The notes below the pieces were generated by a model. The model was not told the origin of the DNA. It did not search any database and saw only the letters and a list, made by a program, of their open reading frames with translations. Below are positions 11,165 through 22,298 of a stretch of DNA of 64,000 nucleotides, one piece after another. Location: positions 4,526,001 through 4,590,000 of the forward strand of contig JANFAH010000002.1 in assembly GCA_024663395.1 (NCBI GenBank), given 5' to 3'. Origin of the DNA: Pisolithus tinctorius. Its lineage: Eukaryota > Basidiomycota > Agaricomycetes > Boletales > Pisolithaceae. Position numbers and translations under genes: made by a program. Position 1 is the first letter of the stretch. Every line of letters starts with the position of its first letter.

Positions 11165-11199
<35 letters not shown>

Positions 11200-11218
11200 C
11201 TTAAATCTTTTTCCTACA
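11008..11218 (+). repeat. LTR 3 of gag-only element, aberrant: poly(A) replaces most of U5
   Basis: The first ~157 bp match the start of LTR 1 with a few differences. Then 32 consecutive A residues (11165-11196) replace the 168 bp that follow the A8 run in LTR 1 (3659-3826). The last 22 bp (11197-11218) match the LTR end next to the primer-binding site. This is what would result if incomplete minus-strand strong-stop DNA jumped onto the poly(A) tail of the template RNA instead of the R region. The GCGC duplication follows directly. Confidence 0.88.
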
Positions 11219-14200
11219 GCGCATTGCCCATTGTCTTGTAAAACATGTTGCATCGAGCAACACAAGCTCAGACCATTCCATCAGGTACAAAAATGGAATG
11301 GAAGATTCTTTGAAGACTTCACTCTATGGCTGGTGAGTTCCAGTTTCAACCCATCATCTGTGATGACTGATATCGTAGGTTGGTTTGGTGCTACACTTGG
11401 GCCATGCCAGAGCACCATGCCCAGCAGGAGAAGGTTCTTGGGAGGATGCTGCCAGCCATGTAGATGATGAGTGGGAGGACATCGAGGAGAGTCAATGACC
11501 GGCACATCTCAACCCACCGGATGATAGAAACTATCTGACAGTTGTGGACACTGGCGGCATGCACTTTTGCAATGTGCAGTATTGCAACTGCCCTGGGTCT
11601 GAGGATTCATATCTTCAGCTTACCATGGCCGGCCTATTCCTGGCTATGACTAAGGCACCAAGGATGGCTTTCACTTTCCAGGTGCTGGACGACTTCATCA
11701 AGGACAATGTTGAATGTGGAACCTCTGCCATGAACTATTATAGCAAACTTCAGAGAGTCACCTCAAGTGTGTTTCCTCACCTAGTGCCAGTGAGTGCGAT
11801 CACCCCTGGCCTACCATATGCCACATCGCTCATGCCGGTCGAAGAATAGGTATAGGGAATTGCTCAGGGTGTCGAGAATGTGGAGGCTCCTAAAGCTGTT
11901 GAAATGGCAGGGATTCCATCAACAGTCGCCTGATCCCCAGGCCAGTGAACTTGTCCTCTTCTGCCCTGCCTGTCCCCAGCCAGGGATCAATGTACCGGAT
12001 CAGGATATTGCTCTCTCTGAGTCCGTATTCTATTCATTGTTGCAAAGGCATTGTTAGCCTGACTTGTGTAGCTGGCAGTTTGCTAGGACCTTTGTGATGG
12101 ACAGCAACTTCAAGGCTGAGCATATGCTGCTCAAGAATGCTGCCAAAGAGGTCTGGCTCATGGATGGAAATGGCTTCATGGTCACATCAGCTCCATACAA
12201 GGAATATTTGACTGGGACCATAAATAGAATAGAAGTTGGTGCACCATGATATCTCCAAATGCACCAGACTGATTGTGTCATGCAGAAATCTGACTGCAAT
12301 AACCACCGGGCTGTTAATCAAGCAAATGCACAAAGGAATAAGTTGGAATCGACTGGGATTGGTGGATGTGCCTGTGCGAGGCATGGCTGTTTTGTACCTC
12401 ATGCAATGGTCGACTTTCAGAAGGGAGAGCAGTACACACCAATTCATAGTCCCTGGTCATGACTAACAATATAGCAGGCAGCTCAATATGGATTATGCTC
12501 TGGTCCGTGCCATGCACCATGGATTGGACCCCTGGCAACTGGTCATAACCTTTTATGACATCAATTGTCAGTATAGCAAGAACTTGGCCCACCGGCTTGA
12601 GGAAAATAGATATCTCTCTCTGCCTTCTGGATTACAGATTCAGCCCAGCATTGGACTATGGCATGTCCATGGCCATCAGACAGAGTGCTTCGCCAGATAT
12701 GCTCCAAACTTTATTCTGGGTGCCAGCTGGGTGGACAGTGAAATCATGGAGACCCTCTGGTCTTCTCTCAACATAATCTCACCATCAGCCCAGGGAATGG
12801 TGACAGCACATCATCAGGAGTTGCTGGACTTCCAAATGAATGATAGTAACTTCCTCAAAATGATACAGATGTGTATGTCATCACAGTACCTGGTTGACCA
12901 CCGCTTAATTACTTGCACATAGCATCGGCATTGAAACAGAAGTTCAAGGTTGCCAAGCAGTCATTAGCAACAATCCAAGATAAATTCAACAAGTTGGATA
13001 GCAAGGTACCGGATGGCTTGTGTCGGTTATGGGTGGAACAAGAACTTGTGGTGCAGTCATGCTGGTGGAATACTCCGCAGGCCATGGACATATATGAAGT
13101 CCGGCTGGAGAAGGGTAAGGGGGCCAACTGTATCATCTGTCCCATAACTTACATACATCATGGTAGCACCCACCATGAAAGCCATTGAGATTGACCTAAT
13201 CCATAAGGACCATTCATTCAGCAGCTCACGTGGTTCAGCTACTTGGATTGCACAGGCATTAAAGGTTGAGCAGGCTCAAATAGTGCTTGCTATGGATACA
13301 TGACATATGGATGCCAGGGCAACAGAGGCAGACTGGTTGTCGATTTCGCACCGGCAAGACCGGTTGCAATCACAGATTGGTGCACTAGTACATGGAGCAG
13401 CCCAGTTCATCAGAAATGACTGGCAAGTTAACCCCAGGCAAAGGCCCAGAAGTATAGCCCCATTTGATGGGGACAGTAATGATGAAACTGATGATCTGTT
13501 CCTCCCTGATCGTCCTGGTCACCAGGAGGTCAGCAATGTTCCACTGCCATCATATATCGGAGTACAGTATTTCCATGACATGGGCCTTGGCAGTCTTGTG
13601 GAACAGGAAATACATCTGAGACAGGGCCAGGCAAATGATGCATTGCATGAATTGCATCTGGCCCTCATGGAAAAGGCTGTGATATTTTGTACAGATGTCT
13701 GGAAAGGAGGGAACTACAAAATGACAACCCAGGCATGGGGCCAGATATCCAATACAGAGGCAATGGTTCAGCAGCATGCTGCCATCTATTGCCCATGCCG
13801 AAAGCAACTTATTGCACTGGGGGCTGGGGAGGACATTCTTGGCAAATACCAAGAATTGAATAGGGCAGACCTGACTGTGAGTGCCACAATTGCAGACCCA
13901 AATGCAAGAGGTCATTGCGATGACACTCTGGCCTGGTTTTGGACTGTGGACCTTCCCTGGGATTCTGCCATGAATGACAGGATGTCAGAATGTAGGCAGA
14001 TCAATTGGGCTTGTGTGAAATACTGACTGAATTATCACAGTTTATCGAGTCAACTGGCTGCGTACAAAAGCGCTACAGGATCGCTGGGAAGAAGAGCTAG
14101 AGTTACTCACACTGGAGACTGGGTGGACACAGAAATTCTTCTTACACAAGGAGAAATTCTGGAGTGGCTGGCATATGGAGGCATTGGCAGTGGGCAATAC

Positions 14201-14279
14201 CAGTTTCACATGTTATTCGGCTAGGCAGTCCCAGATGTATCGGGATTTATCAGGAACACTGGGATGTACTTCAAGATAG
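11219..14279 (+). pseudogene. KDZ transposase, 3' part (CxC2 second half, catalytic core, C-terminus)
   Basis: Continues the KDZ gene after the inserted retroelement. HCPLSCKTCCIEQHKLRPFH completes the cysteine cluster. An intron of about 46 nt follows near 11333-11378. Next come FCNVQYCNCPGSED, a conserved CPACPQPG motif, the DSNFKAEHML segment, GIGGCACARHGCFVPHAMVDFQKGE, and the core YDINCQYSKNLA, GLWHVHGHQTECFARYAPNF and DSEIMETLWSSLN, which typify KDZ transposases. The C-terminal Ala/Leu-rich helical region (LRQGQANDALHELHLAL) ends near the TAG at 14277-14279. Stops and frame changes (e.g. TAG near 11846 and 12056, TGA near 13301) split it. Some breaks may be introns, but several cannot be, so this copy is inactive. 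Family assignment is strong; exact exons are not. Confidence 0.85.
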
Positions 14280-14621
14280 GAATTGGCACAGTAATGTGCA
14301 TATATCTCTAGATAGTATGAAACCAGGGAAATTACATATCAAGATTCTAATGAGATGTGTAATGAGGACAGCACCCTACTTATTGCTGGCTCCTGGCTGA
14401 GTAACTGAATTGACTCAGAAGTCCTCAAGCTGGTCCTGTACTTGTCCAAGGCTGTCAAAAAGGGTTAGCCATTCACTGCAGAATTGCATCACACCATGGA
14501 GCTGGTGAATCTCCTCCTCCTCCTGATGGATCATCTCGTCACAGCTTTCAATCAACTGGCCAATGCTGTCTGATGGCATCCGGTCCATGTCACACAGCAG
14601 TGGGAGACTCTCTTTTCCTTC
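14280..14621. other. Non-coding spacer in KDZ remnant
   Basis: Spacer between the KDZ stop and the 3' end of the minus-strand gene. No frame, RNA or repeat stands out. Confidence 0.4.
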
Positions 14622-15182
14622 CTATGGCACAGATGGATTCAATGGAATGATTGAAAAATGACCACCGCGCACCTCAACCCCAACAAAGAATTCCTTGGCC
14701 TCCTGCAAAACTTCCTCCAATGACTGATGATCATACCCATCCAGATGGGTAGGGTCCCTTGTCCACCAGGTATGTGGCATAGGACCAGTGTGGATCATAT
14801 GTCTCACCTCTCCTCTTTTGACCTGCAGCACATTCAACTCCATGATGTGTGCCAGCAGGGCGGTCTCTCCCATATTTTGTATGGCCATCCACCAAAGCAG
14901 TTCATTGGCAACATGTGGGACCTTCATGATTGTCCCATATGTATTGCAGGTAGCCAGGGCCTGCTTCAATATATGCTGTGGAAAAGTCCGTGACACAGCA
15001 AACCAGCATCCATTTCGACAAACTCACTGTTTCCACCTGAACCTGCTGATACCAGTCATCTGGCAGTCGATCGCTTGGGTTGTTGGCCTGCTGCAAAGCA
15101 TATGTGAACCATCTAAATCAGACACCGATGTATTGGATTATCATGGAGAGGTAGGATAGATTAGTGGTCCTGACATCCATGG
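14622..15182 (-). pseudogene. KDZ-linked protein of unknown function, two exons
   Basis: Read from an ATG near 15182 (MDVRTTNLSYLSMIIQYIG). One in-frame TGA near 15118, which could come from CGA (Arg), interrupts it. The frame continues through QQANNPSDRLPDDWYQQVQVET to a GT-AG intron of about 52 nt near 14977-15028, then joins in frame to HILKQALATCNTYGTIMKVPHVANELLWW and on to VRGGHFSIIPLNPSVP and a stop at 14622. Trp-rich and mostly alpha-helical in look; no signal peptide or recognised domain. It sits tail-to-tail with the KDZ transposase and head-to-head with the TET/JBP gene, so it is probably a fourth gene of the transposon. I do not recognise the family and assign no function. Confidence 0.45.
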
Positions 15183-16231
15183 TGATTCAGAGTAGAGTTG
15201 GATTGGGTGAAAATGTTATTACATAGCAATGTGGCTGACACATGTGATGACTGCAAGATAAGAGATCATCAATAATCACATCCCAGGAGGCCAGAATAGC
15301 AAGTGGCCTATCCCAGCGCAGCAGTTGTCATGAGCCAAGTGGCTGGATATCAATCTGAACAATGCTGATGATGTGACCATAGTGTATCTATGCATTACTG
15401 GCACTGCCAGACCTGTACTGGGAAAGGCTGTGTTGCATTTTCTCAATGGCTGTGGAATAGGCAATTAGTTGGAAAGGCCCCAGGCTATCATCCAATGCTT
15501 GTGGACAGTGTATAATGAAAGGGCCACATGCTGAAATATGACCGGCATGGTAGGAAGTGTAGCTAGTGCCAGACCCGTAGCAGAACACTGTATCCATGCA
15601 TTACTGGGACTGCCGGACCTGTGCTAGAAAAGGCTGCATCATGTTTTCTCAATGGCTGTGGAATACAAAATTAGATTGAAAGGCCCTGGTCCATCATCTA
15701 ATGCTTTGGCATGGTGTATAAAGGAACATGAACATCATGAAATGGAACCGGTGTGGTAGGAAGTGTAGCTAGCACCAGAGCCATAGCAGAACTCACCATC
15801 TATCACCTCTATCTTGGTATCCATACCATGCTGGAATAATATGTGGAAGCCAGAGGTACTATGCCACCATAGTGGCACCTGTTTTTGAAGGCTTGAATGG
15901 TCATTTACCAACGCCGTGTAACCATGGCAGCTTCACTATGGTCCAGAAAACACCGGCATACATAGCCATGGTTCCATACTACACACTACAGCTACCAGAT
16001 TACCCGTCATCAACACCGTGCTCGCTATATCATCTTCCGATCTTAATGGCAATGAAATCACAGTGCCACCCAGGATATTACACACTATATGTGCCAGGAA
16101 TTCTCCAGTCAAACCTTCCCAGGACCAAATGCCCCCAAACCAGATCCTCCACTCCAGATTCCAACACATGGCATTGTTGCTATGAATCAGATAGTGGCCA
16201 GCATGCATGCGGCATACAATAATAGAAGCTG
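15183..16231. repeat. Spacer with a tandem ~204-bp duplication (about 15384-15800)
   Basis: Two adjacent copies start at about 15384 and 15588 with TGCATTACTGG(C/G)ACTGCC and share TTTTCTCAATGGCTGTGGAAT and GGTAGGAAGTGTAGCTAG. They are diverged mainly by transitions. The rest of the spacer shows no coding frame that I can support. Confidence 0.6.
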
Positions 16232-17301
16232 ATGTCCTGGCTGAATGTAAAATCAAATGTCAATTGTATTGCAGAGCAAAGTGGCATCGATCTGATCCAG
16301 CTTTCTGAGCATCTTTCAGCTATGGAATTGGGGGTTGATGAAACCTGGGAGGCAGGCCACCTGGCAGCACATCCATCAAGTCTGACCAGCTTTGCGGATG
16401 AACCTATGGTAATCCTTGGTACCGGCAATACCATTGCATTGTGGTACCTTCCCAGCACCATCACCAATGATTTGCAAGTCAGTTTGAACATTTCCTTTAC
16501 ACTCTATATTATTCAGGCATCCCCACAGACACACATGCTTGCCACTCTGGACCCCCTTCACCATGCAATGTCCAAGAGTATGACAAGTGGCTCCTGGCAG
16601 AAAAATGCTGAATATTTCAATCACACTTCACAGTCACCGGGGTGCCTGGAGTTTTCCCCAGCCAGGCACCAACAGGGGCATATGGTATGGCTATATTACC
16701 TCAGGGGTATGTCTCTCAAGTGGCATCCAGACCCTGAACTTTGCCCCATCAGTTTCCACTGACCTACAGATGGATGCTGGTCATGAATGGTCCCAGCGGT
16801 CTTACCTCCCAGCTGCCATCCTCTCCAGTGCACTTTTGATTATGCACCCAGGCCTGTATGAGGCTGGAAGGCAAGCCATGCAGTCGTTGGACACATGGTC
16901 AAGTCAGCATAACCAAGATATGCAGGATGCCTTGCAGCACTGGCCATCGGTTTTTACTAATGTCTCCATAATCTCTAACCAGACCACACCCTTTCACCAG
17001 GACCCACACTCACGGTTGAATTGGTATGACATGCTGGTCATGGTTGGCAATTATGAAGATTGTGTATTGGATATCCCCACGCTTGGCCTTCAGTTCCTTT
17101 ACAACCCCAGCACTGTAGTTGTTTTCTGGCTGGCTTCTTCGACATGGGGTTAGTTCTGTGGGTGGGAACCGATGTTGCTTTGCCTACTACATGAGGGACA
17201 ACATACACAATTGGATAGGGATACCCCGTGGGGATTGGATGAGAGTTCAGAATGTCCGGACTTGGTTGATGCCTGCAGGTCCGGTGGGACCTTCCATATA
17301 A
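16232..17301 (+). pseudogene. TET/JBP-family 2-oxoglutarate/Fe(II) dioxygenase, disrupted
   Basis: Fungal TET/JBP enzymes oxidise 5-methylcytosine in DNA using Fe(II) and 2-oxoglutarate. From the ATG at 16232 the frame gives LGTGNTIALWYLP, then an intron near 16477-16515, then DPLHHAMSKSM and LEFSPARHQQGH. After a frame change it gives HPGLYEAGRQAMQ and the catalytic region: ISNQTTPFHQDPHS with the H-X-D iron ligands, GNYEDCVLDIPTLGLQF, and after another frame change near 17110 LLRHGVSSVGGNR with the distal His and the 2OG-binding Arg, ending YYMRDNIHNW. All key residues are still visible but not in one frame, so this copy is probably dead. Association with the KDZ transposase fits the known fungal pairing. 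The solo LTR at 17757 lies just downstream. Confidence 0.78.
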
Positions 17302-17756
17302 CCTACACTTATCCAATAGGGGGTCCATGTAAAGGTGGTTCTATGGATATTATATGCCATCCCAAGCCAAGTTATTTGCCATATACCTCTCCCAAAGTTC
17401 GACTATGGCTGGCCCATAATTGGTGGAACACTTCAACTCGAGCCAAATCCAGTCAGATGGCACACTGGGAGATTTGCTTGCTTGTTGTGCACGAGACTGT
17501 GGCATATGTGCCAGAACACATGGATTGGTGATCTTAATACATGGGCTGACTCGAGACAGATGGGACACCATATCGTGGGCCTCCCATACACCATGAAACA
17601 CTGGAGTATTCACCCAGCCTGTCCTACGGGATCACAATATCTGGGCCCACCCCAAGGTCATGGTACAATGGACTATAAGCCCTCCATAGTACATCAGCAC
17701 TCCAATTTGGGCTGAGGCTGATGCACATGGCACACTGAAATATGCTCCCACTGTTC
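17302..17756. other. 3' region of KDZ/TET remnant, no gene
   Basis: CpG-poor DNA with recurring 'ggcccac...ccatgg' words but no supported ORF. It ends at the GTTC duplication (17753-17756) of the solo LTR. Confidence 0.4.
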
Positions 17757-18282
17757 TGTCAAGTACGGGTTGTCCGGGTTGAGGCCGGACCGGAGACCGA
17801 AGCGGGCGCGAGGCCGAAGGGTCGGAGTCAGGGGTAAAGTCGAAGGTACAGGTGGGTGGACTGGTTGGACTTAGCGACTGAGGGTACAGCGCTATTCCCT
17901 TGCGTGGATCTCAGTCCGAGTCCGAGGCCGAGACGAGGTTATCAGGAGATACTTAGTTGATTTCAGACTAAGGAGTACAGGCCGAGTAACTACGAGTTTA
18001 TATACCAGAAGTAACTATAGTACGGAGACCGGTAATGCCGGTCTCGCAAAGATTGCTAAGACGATTGGTAAGGCAAGTATTAGTAATGCATGACTAAGGT
18101 AACGGAGACCGGGACAGGTAGACCGGGGACAGGACCGGGGACAGGACTTAACCGAAATGACAGACACTGCAAAGCAGTGTCCACCGCGCTAGACCAACTG
18201 GAGATGCGGGACAGGCGAGGCCGAAGCCGGACTGAGTGAGTGCGAGGCCGAGTCCGGCCGGGGTCGAGGCATGACTATGACA
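17757..18282 (-). repeat. Solo LTR of element C family (526 bp), with 4-bp duplication
   Basis: Reads TGTCAAGTACGGG...CATGACTATGACA and is the reverse complement of the 3' LTR of gypsy C at 47745-48268. Flanking GTTC at 17753-17756 and 18283-18286 is a 4-bp target duplication. There is no internal sequence, so it is an LTR-LTR recombination product. It keeps many CpGs that are TpG/CpA in the element C copy. A TATA-like stretch lies at about 17997-18003 and a perfect 8-bp stem with 5-nt loop at 18025-18045. Confidence 0.9.
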
Positions 18283-19145
18283 GTTCCACATGGAACACTG
18301 CTGGTCCAGCCAAGCCTTATTACATGGGCCACTGATATATCAGCCCCATAGACAATAGCTTCCCAGCCCAGCCAAAATATATGTGACACTACTTGTATGG
18401 CTCATGCATTCACCAGGGGATGCCAAAAGACTAGCCCATCATCTAAACCGGTAACATCAAGTGGCCTTAACTGGGCATCCATGCCAGTCAACCACCATAG
18501 GCTGGGCATCTGTCCTGGTCCCTTAGCACAAGGCTGGTATGTGTCCCAGGTTACGGTCACCAATTGGGAATTTGGCCTGGCTGACTAGACTTTGCCAGAA
18601 CATACAGTGAGGGACAAAAGTGTTGCAATGTTTGTGAGGTGTGAATTGTTGCTGATGTAGCTTGGGCTATTCTGCACAGATAATGATGATACCTATACCA
18701 TTGGAAAGGGGTGACTCTAAGCTTTCCAGAGCACTAAGGTCAGTCAAAACAAAGCAATACATGCCAAGATACAGATACACCCTATTCTTTCCAAAAGGTG
18801 CATTGCAACGCTTTTGTCCCTGACTGGTGAAATCATGAAATGTGACCTTTTGATGGGATTGAGGGCATGGAGGATGGGAAAAAATGGTTACATAATAAAC
18901 CACATGATCTTCCAGATGATTTGTCAGCATGTAAACAATGACAAACATTGGACTTGTACCATTAATCCTCCCTCTTTTACCACAACTCATGAAATCATCT
19001 CTCTAGCTCACATGGTCATTTTCTCAAGGAATTCTTATCAAATACTGGTGGCCACCACAGTGCCATCAGTATAACATGCTCTCAGAACCATCAGTCCCTT
19101 AAAAAACCTGCTGTCAGTCATTTCCTGGACTGTTTCCCCCCCCAT

Positions 19146-20047
19146 TGTCAAGTATGGGTTTACCCTTGGGTGACAGGGGCTGAGTCTGGGTGACCAAAGT
19201 CAAGGCCAGAAGATAGGGGCCAAATCCGGTTGGACCGGAGTTGAGGCCGGAGGTTAGGGGCTAAGTCCGGAGGACTGGACTTAAGACTGGGAGTGCAGGA
19301 ACAAGGCCAGTAGTGTGGGAAACCAACTGGTCTTGGAGTGCGCACAAGGGGAAGCCAGTCCGGGGTTGGATCTACCTCCCTTGGTCTCAGCTTATGTGCT
19401 GTACCCTTATGCAAGCTGGGGAGAGGTCTGGGACAGGGGCCAGGGATAGCTTAAGGCTTGGCCTTAGCTATAGAGTAGTCTCGAGGGGTAAGACAGGAGT
19501 CAAGGGTAATACTTAATTGATATTCTGACTGGGGTGCTACGAATTATGTACAGGGGTTAAATACATGAGGCCGGTCTGGGATAACGAACATAGAGCTGGA
19601 CTTGTGAATAAGCTATTAGTGAGATGATTAGCAAGACAAGGATAGCCACAGTGGCTATGCAGAGGCTAATAGCCAAAGTCCGGGTGACCAGCATAACTGG
19701 GGTCGGACACAGGATATGTACAGTAAGCAGAGTTAGACAAAAGGACGAGACTAAATATAGCACAAACAAATGAAAACAGACTGGAGTTATGTCCGGGTGA
19801 CCCGGACATAGACCTGGGAGGACTGGGGTGGAGCAGCGCAAGGCTGGAAGGCTGGAATGGACCAGAGATAGGGGTAAAACACCGGACTTAAGTTATTTAG
19901 ACCGGAGTTGGGTTTCCTAGGGCTGGAGTTGAGTTCTCTAGGCCGGAGTTAGGTTTTCTAGGCTGGACTAGGACTGGACTTGACTGGAGATAGGGGCTAG
20001 GGGTCCAGACTGGACTGGGACCAAGTCCGAGAGTCATGGACATGACA
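19146..20047 (-). repeat. 3' LTR of the LARD-like element (902 bp)
   Basis: Begins TGTCAAGTATGGG and ends CATGGACATGACA. It matches 39649-40567 along its whole length except for about 17 bp absent near its start. Differences seen by eye are CpG-type transitions. Confidence 0.9.
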
Positions 20048-21456
20048 GTATCCCCCTCTTAGGAACTGAACCCTTGAGGTTCCATAGGGAAATATGTTCA
20101 GAGGGTTATGCAGTGAGGTTGCATGACTTGGAGTGAGTCCGAGTGCACACACAGTGCCAAGGGAGAGCCCGAGGGCTGGGAAACAGGACAGCAATGACTG
20201 GAGGTCCGGTAGCTCGGACCAGAATGGCATAGGCTGGGTTTGGGGTCAAGGGTCAAGTCCGAGGACTGTTCTGGGAACCCGAGGCTGGAGAAGCAACAAC
20301 AAATGAGCCGGAGACCAGTCTAGGAGGCCGCCAGATAGTTCAGCAGGCCGGGACAAGGCAAAGCCAAGTCTGGAAGCGACTAGACCAGCTGGACAGGGGT
20401 TTCCAGAGACAGCTGAAAGCTGTAGCCAGTGTTTCAGGGGGCCAGAGTTGCACTTCGGAGCTGGGTTAAGGCAGGCCAGGAATGGCCAGGTAAGGCCTAG
20501 GGGTGTGCCTCAGAGCTGGGTCAGGGGAAACCGGAGACCGAAGATGTACAGGGGACCGGTAACATCCAACTAATGTACCAGAGGTGTGCTTCAAAGCCAG
20601 TTCAGGGCAACATGGAGGCTGAGACGGTCTGGAGAGGTCCAGGGATGACCAAAAGATGGTCCAGGGGTGTACCAGTGTGCTGCTGAGTGGTACTGGAGTG
20701 ACATGAAGACCGGGTGGGTGCCAGGAAGGCCGGAAAACCGGTCTAGGAATGCACTGGTTGGACCGGGAGTGCACTGCAGGGATACAGGGGGTCATGAGGA
20801 GTGCCAGGAAGGCCAGGGCAGGTCCAAGGTCTGCTCCAGGGGGTCACGGGGTCTGAAAGTGTATCTACAGAAAAGAAAACAGATAACAGAAAACCGAGAA
20901 AACATATAACAAGGAAACAGGAGACCGGAGCTAGAGACAGGGGTCAAAGCCGAAGGCTGAGACCGAGGGTGGCTCAGGCCAGGGTTGGCAAAAGCCAGAG
21001 ACCAAGACCAGGAGTGGTGGAACCAGTTGTGCCAAAGGGACTGGTCTGGCGAAAACAGCACAACCAAAGACTGGTCAAGGGAACAGAAGGCCTGGAAGGC
21101 CGGGAACTGGTCTGAGGGTCGGAGAGGTCTTGAACCGACAGGTGGGGACCGGTCTGGAGCCAGAGAAGACCGGAGGCCACCAGGAGACCAGTCTGGCAGT
21201 CAGGATGGGCCAGAAAGGCTAGTCAGAGACTGGTTTGGACCTGGGAAGGGCTGCAAGGCCGGAAATGTCAAAGGGAGACTGGTCTGGGGTTGGGCAGGGC
21301 CGGAGTGGCTGGCTGGAGGCCAGTCTGAAGGTGTTGGAGGGGTTTGGGGTGGCTAGAGGTGACCTGAGGTGCCATCCAGCTGGTGGGCTGACAACCGGAG
21401 GCCAAAACAGTGTAGGCCAGCGGGCCAACACTGAGACTGGGGTAACCAGGGGTAGC
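20048..21456. other. LARD internal DNA, part 1 (polypurine tract at 20048-20063)
   Basis: Non-coding. The reverse complement of 20048-20063 reads cctaagagggggatac, identical to the tract before the LTR of element C (47729-47744). The remainder is a string of near-repeats of 'aggccgg', 'gaccgg', 'ggtctgg'. Open frames here are low-complexity by-products. It ends at the GTAGC duplication (21452-21456). Confidence 0.65.
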
Positions 21457-22114
21457 TGTTACACTGCGCTCACATTTCCTCTCCCACCGCTCCCTTACAT
21501 AATCATTCGTGCTCACTTCTGCCTCTTGAGGCGCCCCGCTGTTCCCACAAGCTGCTGTCTACACAGTTGAGCTTGCGTTCCGTATGTTTCTCTTCTTTGT
21601 TTCCTTTTATGGTTGACCCCTGTCAACCCCGCGTTGTACTATATCCGGACATTACATCTGCTTTCCCCTTCCCTCTGTGATCCGCTGGTGGCCCTGATCC
21701 ACGCGGTCACGTGACATGTTCACCCCGGGTGAATGCTCCACCTACAACTCATATACACGGTTATCCCTCCATTCACCCCCATGTTCACCCTTGCGCCCAC
21801 ACTGCAGTGACTCCGTCCTGCCCTGTTCGGACTTGGGTGAACCGTCTAAACGTTTTCAAATGTTTGTTCCGCAGGTACTGTACATACGTATATAAACTCG
21901 CATGTATCGTACCAGCTCTCCATTCGAAAATCTACTTTGCAACCACCCTTAGCTCTGCGCACTGTACCAACAAGGACTTGCCAGTACGACTTCGGTTGGC
22001 CAAGACTAGTGTCCCGCCACTAGTGAAGTTAAATTACGTGCCCCTCTTGCGCAGTCATGTGCTTGTGCTACATCGCACTCAATTCGTGGCACGATACGAG
22101 TTGTCAGCATAACA
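21457..22114 (+). repeat. 5' LTR of gypsy A (658 bp)
   Basis: TGTTACACTGCG...CAGCATAACA. A TATAAA box lies at 21891-21896, the probable transcription promoter. Same length as the 3' copy; differences are of the form CG against TG or CA. Confidence 0.95.
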
Positions 22115-22298
22115 GAAGATTTTCGAATCGCCCGGACACATCAAAGCCCGGATTACCCTTCGGATACCTGTGGACTGGAATCCTTGCTAGGCAAAATAGC
22201 CTGCAAAACATCCACCTCCTGCCTACTCAACAGGAACCACTGGTTTATAACTAGTGAGCTAGCCCCTAACCTTCGGCACTAACTTCCCCTTCATCAAC

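Larger units (their letters stand above)
3494..11218 (+). mobile_element. Gag-only LTR retrotransposon (TR-GAG type), tandem LTR-internal-LTR-internal-LTR
   Basis: Three LTRs (3494-3848, 7229-7583, 11008-11218) separate two internal regions (3849-7228 and 7584-11007). Each internal region has one gag-like ORF of about 460 codons and about 1.75 kb of non-coding DNA. Neither has protease, reverse transcriptase, RNase H or integrase, so the element is non-autonomous. The whole block is flanked by a 4-bp duplication GCGC (3490-3493 and 11219-11222) and sits in the KDZ transposase. LTRs 1 and 2 look identical by eye over 355 bp, and CpG is abundant, unlike the surrounding KDZ DNA, so the insertion is young. 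TR-GAG elements are described from plants; I know of no fungal description but could not search. An unrecognised autonomous partner must supply the enzymes. Confidence 0.9.
1602..18604. mobile_element. KDZ transposon remnant carrying a TET/JBP gene (ends not defined)
   Basis: Four genes in the arrangement minus, plus, minus, plus: an unknown protein (1602-2638), the KDZ transposase (3022-3493 plus 11219-14279), an unknown protein (14622-15182), and a TET/JBP dioxygenase (16232-17301). Association of fungal TET/JBP genes with KDZ (Kyakuja-Dileera-Zisupton) transposons is published. The region is poor in CpG and its genes carry stops and frameshifts, so it is old. Later insertions are the gypsy D LTR, the gag-only element (3494-11218) and a solo LTR (17757-18282). 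I found no terminal inverted repeats or target duplication, so the outer limits given are only the span of recognisable cassette. Confidence 0.6.

Noticed and set aside
20466..21570. Open frames of 80-120 codons in the LARD internal DNA
   Set aside because: Low-complexity Pro/Ser/Gly translations of repeated 'ccgg/ctgg' words. No motif, and frames on both strands are equally open.
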